Below, piece after piece: positions 1-11,129 of a stretch of 64,000 bases of DNA (positions within the stretch are counted from its first letter, which is position 1; every line of letters starts with the position of its first letter). Source of the stretch: Aspidiotus rigidus (lineage: Eukaryota > Arthropoda > Insecta > Hemiptera > Diaspididae); contig JAVHKY010000037.1 in assembly GCA_035079385.1 (NCBI GenBank), forward strand, positions 3,596,001 through 3,660,000, read 5' to 3'. The translations under genes were made by a program, and so were the position numbers. A model generated the notes under the pieces. The model had not been told where the DNA came from, searched no databases, and saw nothing but the letters and a program-made list of their open reading frames with translations.

Positions 1-1180
1 GACGGTATCGAACTGGGACTGTATAACTAATTTCTACTAATCGAAAGAATACCTGAGCAAAAGAAAAAAAAGCTTGTAACTCACAATTAAGATGACAAAA
101 GGTACCATTTTAACATTCTAAAAAATCTTCTCTAGGACAACAAAGTACGACGTAGTTTCGAGACGGAATAAAATGAAAATGGAAAACTAATTAATGAAAC
201 AGATCTGACCTACATTTCAAAAAATAAAAAAATAGTTTATCGAAGTTTTCGAAAAGAATTTCATCGTAAAATTCGAAATTTTTCTTTTTTTTTTTTATTC
301 ATTTCATTCTCTCGATGAATATACGGTACGTCGGTATTTGCGAAAATTTTTCGGACGCTACACACATCGCAGGCTACGTCTCTATAATATTCTAATTATG
401 GGCTGAAAAACAAGCGACAAAGACAATGCAGTCGTTCTAACGACCTTGATAAAAGTAACACATTGCCTCATTCCGAACACGAACGATAGTCGAATTTTAG
501 GCCAACTTTTAGTCGAGCCTATCTGTAAACTCACGGAATAATCTTGCGCGCCATTCGAGAAACTGTAAGTTATCAGGTATGCTAATGATGGGTCAGAACC
601 AATTTTCCAGGAAAATTTGGGTTAGCGAAACATCGCCAGTTTGGATCTTGGCCCGACTAATTTAAATAATGCAAACGAATACTCTGGAGAGCAGCAGCTT
701 AAAGCGTGTAGATACACGTTTAGACGACACGAAATAGATTCGGAATGTGAATACCGATGAAAAAAATCGAAATGAACATTACGAATATCTGAATTCTTAG
801 CTGTTTATTGTCAAAGGATAGTCGACGCGACCTCAAAACCTGCGCGTATTGAATTAGATTGCTTATTTTTCATCATGTACTTCATTCCTTGGGCATATTT
901 TTTCTCCTGAAAGAAATATTGTATGTACCCTGATCAACCTCATAAGTTATGCCATTATACGATAGAAAATTCAAAATTTTATAAGAACTAAGTTCAATAC
1001 AATATTTTCATAAGTGACATAAACAAAGACTACCTACGTATTTCTTGAGAGAAGGGAGGGAGGAAAAAGGTGAACATCAGTATTTCAATAATTTAGCCAA
1101 GAACGAAAATTAGTTCTGGACCATAACTTGACCGTGGCGTATTTAGGGAATTTTTAATGGTGATGGTGACTGCCACGTAA
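1..1180. other. AT-rich DNA without recognisable gene
   Basis: No long open frame, RNA gene or terminal repeat is visible. Homopolymer A and T runs are common. Treated as intergenic or intronic. Confidence 0.5.
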
Positions 1181-1734
1181 AAGTTTATTATGGTGCTCCA
1201 AGGGGTCCATTTAGGAGGGGGAAGAGGAAACTTTGAAGACTGGGTAAATTTGGAAAAAGTACACAGAATAACTTTATTATTTGATTTGGAGTCGAAAAAA
1301 TATTTGATAGAATTTTTTTTGCAGCTGCTTCTTCGTTTGGCTTTTTGGGCCCCAAAATCTGACAAACTTAGAGATTTTCAATAGAGCGACCAAGAAAAAA
1401 GAGATCTGCGAGAATATACAAGCAAATATCGTTTCTTCTTTTTAAAATTTATCATATCACTTTTGAGGTCATCCACTTCCAAAATTCGCACGTGAGTTTG
1501 CGTATACACAACCTTGGAACTGAGAAGAATTTCGATCATCCGACGAAATGCCGCTTTGACCTCAAAGAATTTCAATCTCCTATCTCCTCTGTGTTCAAAT
1601 TTTCGTACACATGCACTTATATTATACTCGTTTAATCCATATCCTAAACTATGTAAACTAGGCTGAAGTAGTTTTGGGCAAGGCTAGGCTAAAGGCTTAT
1701 TCCAAGTCGCATAAACGAGGATTGAAACTGGGAT

Positions 1735-1905
1735 GGGCTAACTTTGGATCTGTGGAGGAAGGGGGTGAATGAGCAGAGCAAGTGAGACCGTCAGTTGGTT
1801 AGCCCGACATATAATCAGGCATATACTTACTAGGCTACAAAATACTAGTGGAGGAGGAAGGTGAGCGAGCTTAGAGCGAGTTAGCTCGTCAGCTAGCGAG
1901 AATAC
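1735..1905. repeat. Dispersed repeat, copy shared with 52680-52900
   Basis: A GA-rich stretch with two internal versions of the motif gaggaagg..gtgagcgag...gttagc. A related stretch lies at 52680-52900 (ggaggagcgaacgagcg...attagttagc and gggggaaggggcgacgaa...attagttaga). Both places sit near copies of the phrase gctaggctaaag. This suggests a dispersed family with a short internal duplication; the class is unknown. Confidence 0.4.
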
Positions 1906-3400
1906 AGTATATATCTGAGCCAATATATATTATCTAGTGTACCTCGTTAGTATACAGAGAAAAATAGCCAAGTGCAAGGAGCCTCTATAAGCACGAAGCG
2001 ATCTAAGATTTACACCCGATAAAGATATCATGAGATACTCGTAGTCGTGACCTTGACCTACTGCTAGAACAAAATATTAATGACGTCATCTACTACGAGA
2101 CAAGTTGAACTACATTTCTTATTTTCTTCTTCTCTATTCGGCTAAAGATGGTTGTATTACGTATACAAATTTTGGCATTAACGAAGTTCTGATAATTGAA
2201 TTTAATCTCATAATCCACTTTGAAAACACTGTAAAGTATTCATGTTATAAATTTACGTCACAACCTCTACAGCTGCGGCGTGGCTAGGGGGCCTGTCGCC
2301 CAAGTAAGAAACATTACTTGCAAGACTAAGAAACGTGATTATAAGAGGGAGAGAAAGGCCAAAAAGAAGAACACGGGGAAAAAAAAGATCAATTTTTGCA
2401 TTTACTTGCAGGGTTTAAATGATTAATTCTAAAGACAGAATTACATAACAGTTATGAGAGCCTCAAGTATTTTTAGGTAAAATTACATAATAGTTGTGCA
2501 TAAATTTTTCCAAGTTGTACAACGATAATATTTAGAAAGAAGTCCCTCTCTTCCAAGTAGTGCCTTATTGGCCCTATTGTCCCTGACATCACTCTGGATT
2601 TCTATATGAAGTCTTAAGGTTCTCCAATTTTGGCCTCAGAAGCTCAAAATTGGAAAAATAAGTACAAAAAGACATTTATTGGACGATTTTTCTACGAGAA
2701 ATCATTTAACGAATGTGTTTTGTATAATTTTTCCAAAATTTCTTCACGCATAGTCCTTGAAATTACCTCTCCCTCGGGGGGACCAAACTTTTTTGCGTGT
2801 AATTCTCGTTTTATAACTCAGTGCGTCTTTCAACGTTTGAACATCAAATTTTAAGTTTTTCTGATCAAATTTAGAATTTTGTGAAATTTTAGCCCCAGGG
2901 GCTCCTACGGAGGGATCTAAGTAAGAGAACAATTCTATAAGACTCTTTCTTTCTTTTCCAAATCCCAATTTTTTTCAACTGCAACATTTGTCTTGAACAT
3001 AAACCCTACCACCAAAAATGGACCTCCAGGGGATACCGACATGGAGTTTTTGTATGGCACTCGTGTTCACATCGTTTACTGGAACCTTTCAAACTTCATG
3101 CTTTGGTGATTGCATGCACAATGTTCTTCTTAGAGCGTATATTACCAAGACGAAAAAGAAAAAATTGAGTGAAAGAAAGCGGGCGACACGAAGAAACAGT
3201 GCAGCACACGCTGATGCACAAATTGACAAACACAAGCAGGATACTTCTTTAAAGTATGTGAACGAATTAAGTAGAGAACTTCAAGATTTTTTCTAACGGA
3301 GTTAATCAAGAGCAGAAGGAAAGCTCCGAGGTGCTCTATTTCCACTTTCTTTTTCTTCTCAAAATTCAAACTTTGTCTAGGCTGGATAATAGGAAATTCT
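1906..3400. other. Unassigned AT-rich DNA with short repeat-like phrases
   Basis: Phrases such as ccccaggggctcctac (about 2892) and gacctccaggggatacc (about 3020) resemble one near 1195-1220 (gctccaaggggtccat), so this may be decayed dispersed repeat. One TGACGTCA palindrome lies at 2081-2088. Short open frames of 60-92 codons overlap on both strands, and none resembles a known protein. Confidence 0.35.
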
Positions 3401-3439
3401 AGGCTAGAGACTGGATAGGGTGGCTATTTCATTTCCCGC

Positions 3440-3570
3440 ACTCTTCTCCGACCGTTTTCGATTTTTTCCAATAAATGTAGGATTATCTTGGCCACTCGCG
3501 AGTCCAACTGCATAGCTGGGAGAAATTCCCTGACTTTTATTGATTTTTTCAAAACTCATAGACTTTTCAA
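3440..3570. repeat. Dispersed repeat related to 57895-58040
   Basis: Both places contain aggattatcttgg, followed 25-30 nt later by tgcatagctggg and then a stretch ending in tgacttt. The spacing is conserved and the same flanking cgattttttc phrase occurs in both. No coding capacity is seen. Class unknown. Confidence 0.45.
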
Positions 3571-3759
3571 CGACTTCCAGCCCACTGGAACAGCTTTTTC
3601 TATTCGGTCGCAATCGAAAATCCTTCAATTCTTCTCCTGAACTCGTGACTTTATGTCGAAGTTTCCATTTGATGATTACAACGTCATCAAACCCGTGCCA
3701 CATGAAAAGCGAGTGATTTTATTTGAAACAATTAAAGATATTGCAAAAGAGTGGCAGGA

Positions 3760-4545
3760 GGGGAAACCGTGATAGGAAAATTTTCCTGAGGAAATTTGCC
3801 AGGAACGAAAATTTGCCTGTACGGAAATTTGCCTGAATTGAGGAATATGAGCCAGTTAGTGGTACCAACATGACATCATTAGGAGGTCGGCTTACACAAT
3901 ATTTCCAGAAATTTGAGAAGTTTGCCAGTAGCAAGGGTGGCAAAGTCGCCGGGCTCCTCGATTTTCGTTGGAGTAGTGAAACTGCTTCAACGCTGCGATC
4001 CACAAACGCGGTCGAAGGGTGGCATCATGCATTTAAAACAAATAATGATACCGTCCACACGAACGTGTACCGGCTCTTCAAAGCCCTCGAGAAAGAACAA
4101 GTTCTCGTGGAAGCGCGATACGAGCAGCAGTTGGCGAGCGAACCACCAGCAAAAGTACAAAAACTGAGCTTCGAGACTGCAGACACGGGTTGATCTAGAT
4201 GACGCAAAAACCGATGTTGTCGAGCGTTTGCGAGGTGTGCCTCACACTATTTTCTATTAATAACGCTTCCACGTTCTGGACGACTGCTCTACGTTAATAC
4301 TCATTTTTGACTCACCTTTGTCCATATGCTTCTATATAGGTAGACAAACGTATGCATTTTTTGGAAGACTATGTCAGCCGACCTCCTTTAGATGTCTTCA
4401 GGGTGACACTAACTGGCTCACATTTCTTAAAAAATTTCCATTAAGACAAATTTTCGCAGAAACAAATTTCCTCACACGGTAAATTTTCTCCTGTCAATTT
4501 TCATTAGGTAAATTTTGGAAGCAAATTTTCTCTGTACCGAGGAAA
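3760..4545 (+). mobile_element. MULE-like DNA transposon remnant with long terminal inverted repeats
   Basis: The stretch about 3846-3894 (tgagccagttagtg...aggaggtcggct) is repeated in inverted orientation at about 4375-4425 (agccgacctcct...cactaactggctca). The similarity continues outward on both sides through subterminal repeats of the type gaaatttgcctg, giving inverted arms of well over 100 bp. Long inverted repeats with subterminal repetition fit the MULE class, and the interior carries a MULE-type transposase C-terminus. The interior is only about 480 bp, so most of the transposase is deleted. The outer limits are approximate and I could not identify a 9-bp target duplication. Confidence 0.55.
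3870..4193 (+). pseudogene. C-terminal fragment of a MULE/FLYWCH-associated transposase
   Basis: The frame of 107 codons contains RSTNAVEGWHHAFKT followed by VYRLFKALEKEQVLVEARYE. This is the characteristic C-terminal signature of MULE-type transposases found with FLYWCH zinc fingers (a T-N-N-A-V-E-G-W-H core, then a helix with L..E). The catalytic DDE part is absent. The ATG lies inside the left inverted repeat, so this is not a natural start. It is a decayed internal piece of the element at 3760-4545, not a host gene. Family call is from motif recognition only. Confidence 0.55.
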
Positions 4546-4599
4546 CACTCGTACGTCTGCACGGAGTAGTTGTGACATCTTCAAATTTCGAGAAAATTC

Positions 4600-5430
4600 C
4601 GAATTTTTAGCGTGGTACCAGAGCAAATGAGTTCGAAACCGCGATTGGAAAGAAGAGGAAACCACCTACATACATCCCAAAGATTCAATGTCTTTTCTTT
4701 GAACATCACAAGATAATAATACAAAATTGTATGAAAATGAAAAGGAAGACGCAGGAATAAAAGAATGTAATGCACATCAAAGAAGTACTGCGATGACAAA
4801 GAAGAAAAGAAGAAAAAGGAAATTATAATTTGATTGAGATTTTTAATTATGATTTTCAGAAGACGACCTAGAGAAAAAGCGAATGAAAGGAAAACTGAGC
4901 TCTAAAGAGTTGCCTGGAATATTCCGCAGAGTGGATCTGCTCATGTACACGGAGTAACAGGGTATGAATTTCGTTTCAACCAACTTTTCAAATTAAATTA
5001 TGCTGAGGAAGACGTTATAGGTTTATTGAAAGGGATATTCAATGCGAAGTAAGGCGTCTCTAACGCTATGGCAAATATTGGGAAAAAAAGAAAACCACCT
5101 ACATGTATCCCAAGCACACAATGTCTTCTCGATGGACATTGCAATACAATGTTACAGAATTGTAAGGGAAGGAAAAGAAGGAGAAAATGATACACGTCTA
5201 TAATCAAGAAACACTGCTGCGACAAGAGAAGGAAATAATTCAGGTCATCATTTGATTGAAATTTTTAATTAATCATCTTCAAAAGGAAACCTAGGAAAAG
5301 AGCGTATGAAAAAGTCCCAAAGCGGTAACGTTTAACCAAGAAATATTACTAAGATAAAGCAAAAAAACAAATTGTAATTTAGCGATGAAATTTTTAATCA
5401 TGATTCAAACCTACTCACGACAGAAGAAAA
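4600..5430. repeat. Diverged tandem duplication, unit about 0.43 kb
   Basis: The stretch starting ggaaaccacctacatacatccc (about 4655) recurs about 436 nt downstream as gaaaaccacctacatgtatccc (about 5092). The similarity continues through the phrases caatgtctt and gatttttaatta to the aggaaa...gcg.atgaaa ends near 4885 and 5315. A third partial copy of the tail (gatgaaatttttaatcatgattc) lies at about 5385-5407. No coding capacity is conserved between copies. Confidence 0.5.
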
Positions 5431-6065
5431 TTAACGAAATTTCAGTCAAATTTGACCAACGCGATTGTTCTTTACGATCAATTCGAAAAATTTGCCTTAC
5501 TTAGAGAAGAAAAATTTTATCAGACAATAATTTTCGATTAGAATCAGACCTACAGTGAAAGAACTTGTGGGGCAATGAAAAAAATGCTTTTACAACGCGA
5601 TTAAATTTTTCACCCAACAGAATGTCGAATGGAAATGTTTGTCAGGTCACAATTCCGGCGCGAGTGCATTAAGTGGATAAAAATTCTTTGAGATTTGAAC
5701 AGAATTGTATTATAATTAATTATCAAGTATTCATTCACTCGTAGTGATAGTCTTGGCAAACTCTTATCATTCAAGTGGGGATTTCGATTCACCAAAGAGT
5801 ACTTTTCGTGGTTTCAAGAAGACTTCCTAAAATGCAGAACTTCGTCTGGTCTACAATTCTTTGCAAGCCAATTGAAATAGATATTTTTGAGATTCATAAT
5901 AATTACTTCATGGACTGCGTAGACTAGACGCTATCCTACATTACAACAACCCACACTCAAACTTATTTGATTATTTGCAGGTTTTTCAGAACTTCATAGA
6001 ATTCGGGCCTCATTTGTAAAACGCCCCATGGAATCCATCACAATTTGACTTACATAATTCATAAC
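5431..6065. other. No recognisable feature
   Basis: AT-rich sequence without a meaningful open frame or repeat match inside the window. Confidence 0.4.
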
Positions 6066-6430
6066 AAATTTGTTAAACGTGGTAAGGTCTAGTTGCCATC
6101 CTCCAACACCCTGTTTATTTTATTTTATTTTTTTTTTCATTTTTTATTATTATTATTATTATTATTATTCTTTTGTTTTAATGAAAATGTATATAATTAT
6201 CATATCAATAAAGAGCGTCTTTGAATTGAATTATTATTATTACTATTATTATTATTATTATTTTTGTATTTTTTTTTTTTGTTTCCTTCTAAATTTCTGT
6301 AATTTTGTTTTTCTCTTCCTTGTTTTGTAATGTTTCTCTTTTTATTTTCATTTTTTATTTATTTTTTATTTATTTTTTATTTATTTTTTTTATTTTTTTA
6401 TTATTTTTATTATTTTCACAATTAAAGGGT
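6066..6430. repeat. T-rich low complexity with (ATT)n, possible LINE 3' tail
   Basis: Two (ATT/TTA)n microsatellites flank the phrase caataaagagcgtctttgaa at about 6208-6227. An AATAAA-like signal followed closely by a simple-repeat tail is how many LINE copies end. The rest is T-rich low complexity with a TTTTTTATTTA tandem motif at about 6352-6390. The open frame here encodes only F/Y/L-rich low complexity and is not a gene. Confidence 0.35.
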
Positions 6431-7240
6431 GTATTAAAAAAAAAAAGATGAAATCTCGAACTTCATTTTTATTTGAAATTAGATTGACAATAGAATTTTG
6501 AAGGTTTTCTTTCAGTTTGTGGAATTCTTGAGGTCAAGAAGGTGAAACAAATTCCTCCTATATCATTATTATAATTATTTATCTGATTTTTCATACTTGA
6601 AGCTGATGTAGCCATCGCTGCTTCGCTCAAATGAATCATTAGAAATTATAAAGGTGGTCTGCACTAAGCGATCTACAATGAAATCCAGATTAAAAACAAC
6701 TTTTTTTTCTCGTATACATACGTAAAGTAATTCAAATTATTTACCTAGATATACAATTTCAGCCTTGGAAAATTCTCGTCGGCAATTAATGATTCTATAA
6801 CGTCGAACCTATTCTTTTTTTAAATTCTAAAGGTTTTTCTGCTGGAATTTGTTCATTGAGATAGTCGACTGTACATGCTGTAAAAGTTCACCACCGCTGG
6901 ACTCTTTGGAAGGCTCGTGGGAGGCCTTTAACTTCCATTTTTTCTGGACTATTATCGATTTCGAAAGAAATTAAGAAAATTTTCTGGTGTAGCCAAATAA
7001 ATAAAGATCGTGTTTCATGTGTCTTATATTTTATCAGTCATCTTGAAATATTCTAATCTAGGCGTCTACTAGGTCAAGCGCTTGTGAGATATTACTTCAC
7101 TTTTGTCCCGAGTTTCATTGAACTACACGCCATTTGTGGCGCTTCTGAGAAAGCCTATGAAGCAGTTATCTACATTCGTAGGAAGAATATTTGGAGCTAT
7201 TTTCGTGGGGTGAAAATTTTATAACACGCGCACACGGGCT
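6431..7240. other. No recognisable feature
   Basis: AT-rich, no supported gene or repeat. Confidence 0.4.
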
Positions 7241-7254
7241 GTACTTGCAAATTT

Positions 7255-7396
7255 CCGGACGCCGGGATGCCCGGACGCATATTTTGGGATTAGGGTAAGG
7301 GTATTGACAGACGCCCAGACGCTAATTCCGGACTCCGGGGTAGGGCTGAGCGCCCGGACGTCTGGACACATATTTTGAGATTAGGGTACGGGTAGA
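7255..7396. repeat. CpG-rich tandem duplication in AT-rich DNA
   Basis: Two copies of a phrase beginning gcccggacg, continuing into atattttg(g/a)gattagggta and ending in gggta (about 7269-7303 and 7352-7394). The block is sharply richer in GC and CpG than its surroundings, which suggests an inserted repeat fragment. Confidence 0.5.
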
Positions 7397-7399
7397 GAA

Positions 7400-8900
7400 A
7401 AGACATGAAACATGTCAATATCTCGCACAAAGGATCAGCAACAGTGGGAGGAGGAATTAAGTTATCCGATGCGAGGCGAGGAATATGAAAAATACCAATT
7501 TCAGCCCTGGAATAGGAGCCAGAGTTTGTTCTAACAAGTTTTTGAAAATTGAGAAATGATAATTTCTTCGGGATTTGAGAACGTCTTCGTCATGAAAACA
7601 CCTTTCTACGGGATAGTTTTACGTTTATGAAAAATTCCATCTTCATGATCGAAAATGAATTATCCGTAACTAGGTAATTAATATTTCTAATTTAAAGTGA
7701 TCTTGACGAGTACAGGGTCATATTAAAATGTACCAAATTTTCAGAATATACGGAAGTTACTTTTCTCAAAATTTCATGACGCGAGGTTTACAAACCTAGA
7801 TAAATGAAAATTTCAACACGGGAAGTATAATACTTATTCGTATGATTTGCAGAAAACAGATGCGAGAACATTTTAGTATTCTAAAATATTATATGAAACA
7901 TAACATATTCAACTTGAAAACTCCCGGGTTCAATACACGTATTTTTAAAACGAACTGCCCTTGATTAAGAAATTATGATCGATTTACCGTTCGTTAACCT
8001 TGCAAGGATTCCCGTTTATCAACACGACATCTTCAAAAACGTACTTACATCTACTCCTCGTCCTGAAATGAGTCTCTTCAAAAGCCAATAAAGCGAAATT
8101 TTTTCGAACAATTATTTTCACCGTCTTACTGTTTTAAATTATAAAGGCCTTCCAGTCTCGACTGCATCAGCGAGAAATTCTATTACGCGTAATAAATTAA
8201 AATCCAGGAGAGAATGACTGCACGTGAATACCATGAATAAACGTGTTTTGACCAAAATGTATTGATGTCGCGATCGTGTTCGGAATATTTTAACAACAGT
8301 TTGCAAATTATCTACCCAACGGTGACGCTGGTTTTATCATTCGTATAATGAACTGGAAGGAGACAGAAGACTACACGCAACGAATCTTAAACTCGCCATT
8401 TCCTATTCGATCGTAATTTAAAAAGATTGAGACAAAATGATGGATTTACGCCGATTTAGGAAGCACATCGCGGACCTTGAATCGAATCCTATCAACACGC
8501 TCTGACAAAAATATATAATTTTTACGTGTGAATAGGCTCATATTCGACGCATCCTCAAAAAATATTAAGTATGTTTGTTTATAATGATCGAAGTGAGAAT
8601 ACTGTACATGAATTAATGAAATACTAGAAAGCCTTCCTGCTTTGATTCCTTATATTCCTCGTTCAACTCATCAACTTGGAATTTTAAACGTCGTAAATTT
8701 TTTACTTTCTTATCCACCTGGTGACGTTTCACTCGCATCAATTCTCGTCGGACCAAATGCAAAATCAAAAGAATTTAGGGTACTCAAAGTCACCTATTAT
8801 TAATAGATTGAGATTCTTCACTTGATTATTGGAAAGGGTACCAGAACTGGGATCCAAGAGCTCTTGAGGGAGAAAGAAAACTTTATTTATCAATGATTAT
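7400..8900. other. No recognisable feature
   Basis: AT-rich; no open frame above 60 codons and no internal repeat match found. Confidence 0.45.
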
Positions 8901-8906
8901 GCATAA

Positions 8907-10214
8907 ACGAATCCCCTTTCTATAATCCCAGTACCAGCAAAAATACTTGAGTCATTGATACACAAGCAGCTCTTCCCTCAGGTTAAGAATATGATAACAA
9001 ATGCACAACATGGCTTTCTTCCAAAACGAGGGGTACATACTAACTTAGCCTACTTTAGCCAATTTATTATGGAGCAACTAGATCAACGCGGACAGGTCGA
9101 CACAGTATATACAGACTTTCAAAAAGCATTTGATAAAGTAAATCACCCATTGTTGATTAGGAAAATGAAAAGTTTTGGTTTCTCACAGAATACTTTGCAA
9201 TTCTTTAAATCGTACTTGAATGATAGGAAACAGTATGTCATGTACAAGGGTGCGGAGTCGCGGCTTTTCCATTGTCCGTCAGGAGTTCCTCAAGGGTCCA
9301 ACCTGGGTCCCCTCCTATTCACACTCTTCATTAATGATATTCCTGATGATGTAAAAAACTCGCATTTGCTATTATATGCGGATGATCTCAAGATCTTCCG
9401 CCCCATAAAAAATGCAGAGGAGGGTGAGCAGCTTCAAAGAGATATAAATGCACTAGAAAAGTGGAGTGAAAGGAACTATCTTCCCTTCAATATAGGAAAG
9501 TGTGAGGAAATAACATACACAAGAAAAACGACTGCAGTGTACAAGTATACCTACAAAATTGGTGGGGTAGCACTCAGAGAGACTGAATATGTCAAAGACC
9601 TGGGAGTGTTAATGGACAGTCAAATGGACTACAGAAGGCACATTAAGCATACTGTTACTAAGGCAAAACGGGCAGTTGGGTTTATAATCAGGAATGCAAG
9701 TCTATTTAAAAATATGCAAATTCTAAAAACACTTTACTCTGCTTTGGTAAGATCGAATCTAGAATATGGTGCATTAGTTTGGAATCGCCACTCGAGTAAT
9801 AATATAAACAAAATAGAGTCAATACAGAAAAGATTCCTGAAATACCTTTACTACAAGACATTTGAATACTACCCAACTGACATAGGATACCACGAACTGC
9901 TGAAAGGATTTCAGGTTGTCTCACTAAATAATAGAAGAATGATAGGATCAGTTTTATTTCTCCATGATATTCTTCATGGCAGAATATATGAGCCCTATCT
10001 TCTATCGAAAATATCCCTGAGCGTTCCCAGAGCGAATAGTCGCTCGAAATTCGTATTTCGCCCAATGAACGTGCGAACAAACGCCTTGGAATACAGTGTG
10101 CTTAATAGGGCCGTAAATTTTTGGAATAAATTGACTGATAGGCATCCTGACTTGGATATATTTGATTTAAAACGAGAGGAACTGAAGAGAAGGCTTCATA
10201 GTATGCTGGGGTAG
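8907..10214 (+). CDS. LINE reverse transcriptase, N-terminally truncated
   Basis: The open frame runs from a stop at 8904-8906 to the TAG at 10212-10214. Its first residues, NPLSIIPVPAKILES, match the RPIS...K.E region that opens LINE RTs, so coding similarity begins before any start codon. RT motifs follow in order: YTDFQKAFDKVNH (motif A, catalytic Asp), SGVPQGSNLGPLLF (motif B), LLLYADDLKIF (motif C, catalytic Asp pair), then VKDLGVLMD and a thumb-like region with SALVRSNLEYGALVW. About 420-435 residues remain. No internal stop or frameshift is seen, so the copy is relatively young. No RNase H domain follows. Endonuclease and ORF1 are lost, so it cannot move on its own. Confidence 0.85.
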   Translation, partial: TNPLSIIPVPAKILESLIHKQLFPQVKNMITNAQHGFLPKRGVHTNLAYFSQFIMEQLDQRGQVDTVYTDFQKAFDKVNHPLLIRKMKSFGFSQNTLQFFKSYLNDRKQYVMYKGAESRLFHCPSGVPQGSNLGPLLFTLFINDIPDDVKNSHLLLYADDLKIFRPIKNAEEGEQLQRDINALEKWSERNYLPFNIGKCEEITYTRKTTAVYKYTYKIGGVALRETEYVKDLGVLMDSQMDYRRHIKHTVTKAKRAVGFIIRNASLFKNMQILKTLYSALVRSNLEYGALVWNRHSSNNINKIESIQKRFLKYLYYKTFEYYPTDIGYHELLKGFQVVSLNNRRMIGSVLFLHDILHGRIYEPYLLSKISLSVPRANSRSKFVFRPMNVRTNALEYSVLNRAVNFWNKLTDRHPDLDIFDLKREELKRRLHSMLG

Positions 10215-10565
10215 GGCCTGGGTGGTGGTGGCAATGATTTTTTTTTTTTTTTTCCTGGTTCTATAGGCATTATTATTACATTTTTTCTTTTTTTTCCGTT
10301 TGTCTCCGTTTGTTTTTATTTTTTATTTTTATTATTTTATTATTTTTTATTTATTTATTTTTATTTATTTTTATTTTTTATTTTTATTATTTATTGATTT
10401 GTTTATTATTTTGTTATCATCTCATCTCATTCTATTTTTTTTTTTTTTTTTTTTTTTTTGTTTTATCATATTATGTCATTTTTTATGGGGTGTTGCAAGT
10501 AATTGGACTACGCGTCTGTTTGCAGCACCCTCCCAAATAAACTGAAATAAATAAATAAATAAATT
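8907..10565 (+). mobile_element. 5'-truncated non-LTR retrotransposon (Jockey-superfamily type)
   Basis: The copy starts within the reverse-transcriptase palm and runs to a 3' tail of repeated AAATAAAT at about 10537-10563. The ORF1 and endonuclease regions are missing, as expected of 5' truncation during target-primed reverse transcription. The 3' UTR (10215-10536) is strongly T-rich. Homology upstream of the first possible start shows that the truncation point, not a start codon, sets the left edge. Clade assignment beyond LINE with YADD-type RT and no RNase H is uncertain. Confidence 0.75.
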
Positions 10566-10639
10566 GAATACATGACAACGAAATTTCACCATTGCTTGAG
10601 TACCTGGATTTTTGTTGTTCGTAATTTTCCAATTGGTGG

Positions 10640-10905
10640 GACTCGTGTGCGGGGCCGGATTTAGGATTTTCAGTAAGGGGGTTCCAAGTTATGTGGAGGC
10701 CCCCTCAACATTTCTCCAAATCAAAATTTTGACCCCCTCCTCTCTTATCAATTCTTGCCCACTTTAAAATTGGAAAGAAAGTAGTTGAAGGAAAAAAGTA
10801 GATAATTTTACTTGTGCAAGGTCCCAAATTATGTGTATTCAATAAAATTTTGAAATGAGAGGAAAAATGTGGAGACCCGGATCCCTGGGCCCCCCAAAAC
10901 CCCTG
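10640..10905. repeat. Possible DNA-transposon end or dispersed repeat with ggggccggatttagg
   Basis: The phrase ggggccggatttagg (about 10652) resembles hAT-type ends such as CAGGGCCGTATCTAG at 13796 and cagggccggattgagg at 36800. No matching inverted end was found for this copy. The stretch continues with C-rich phrases (gaccccctcctc, tgggccccccaaaacccc). Tentative. Confidence 0.3.
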
Positions 10906-11015
10906 GGCGTGCGTTATGTATTAGGAGACTGTACTTCGTTTTCTCTTTTCTTCCTAACTTCATTAACGAAATACGTAGGATATATTTTCCGAATTCTGCT
11001 TGATTCAAGTCAAGA

Positions 11016-11033
11016 CCCCCCCCCCCCCCCCCC
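11016..11033. repeat. Poly-C run of 18
   Basis: Eighteen consecutive C followed by tcct. One of several long C runs in the window (see findings). The overlapping open frames that encode proline or glycine runs are artefacts of this tract. Confidence 0.9.
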
Positions 11034-11129
11034 TCCTAAACACGAAAAATCAACTTTATTTAAAAAAAAAGGAAGTTTTGTCGAAGCGATTTGCGTTGTT
11101 CCTGTGGTACTCAAAATTGGAGAAAAATG

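Noticed and set aside
6070..6330. 86-codon open frame rich in Y, F and I
   Set aside because: It is the translation of (ATT)n and T-rich low complexity, not a protein.
7269..7394. Telomere-like gattagggtaaggg phrases
   Set aside because: Only isolated phrases inside a two-copy repeat; not a tandem telomeric array.
8955..8957. TTG as the start of the LINE ORF
   Set aside because: RT similarity continues upstream in frame to about 8907, so the left edge is a truncation and not a translation start.
10300..10545. Two overlapping hydrophobic open frames resembling membrane proteins
   Set aside because: They translate the T-rich 3' UTR of the LINE ending at 10565.
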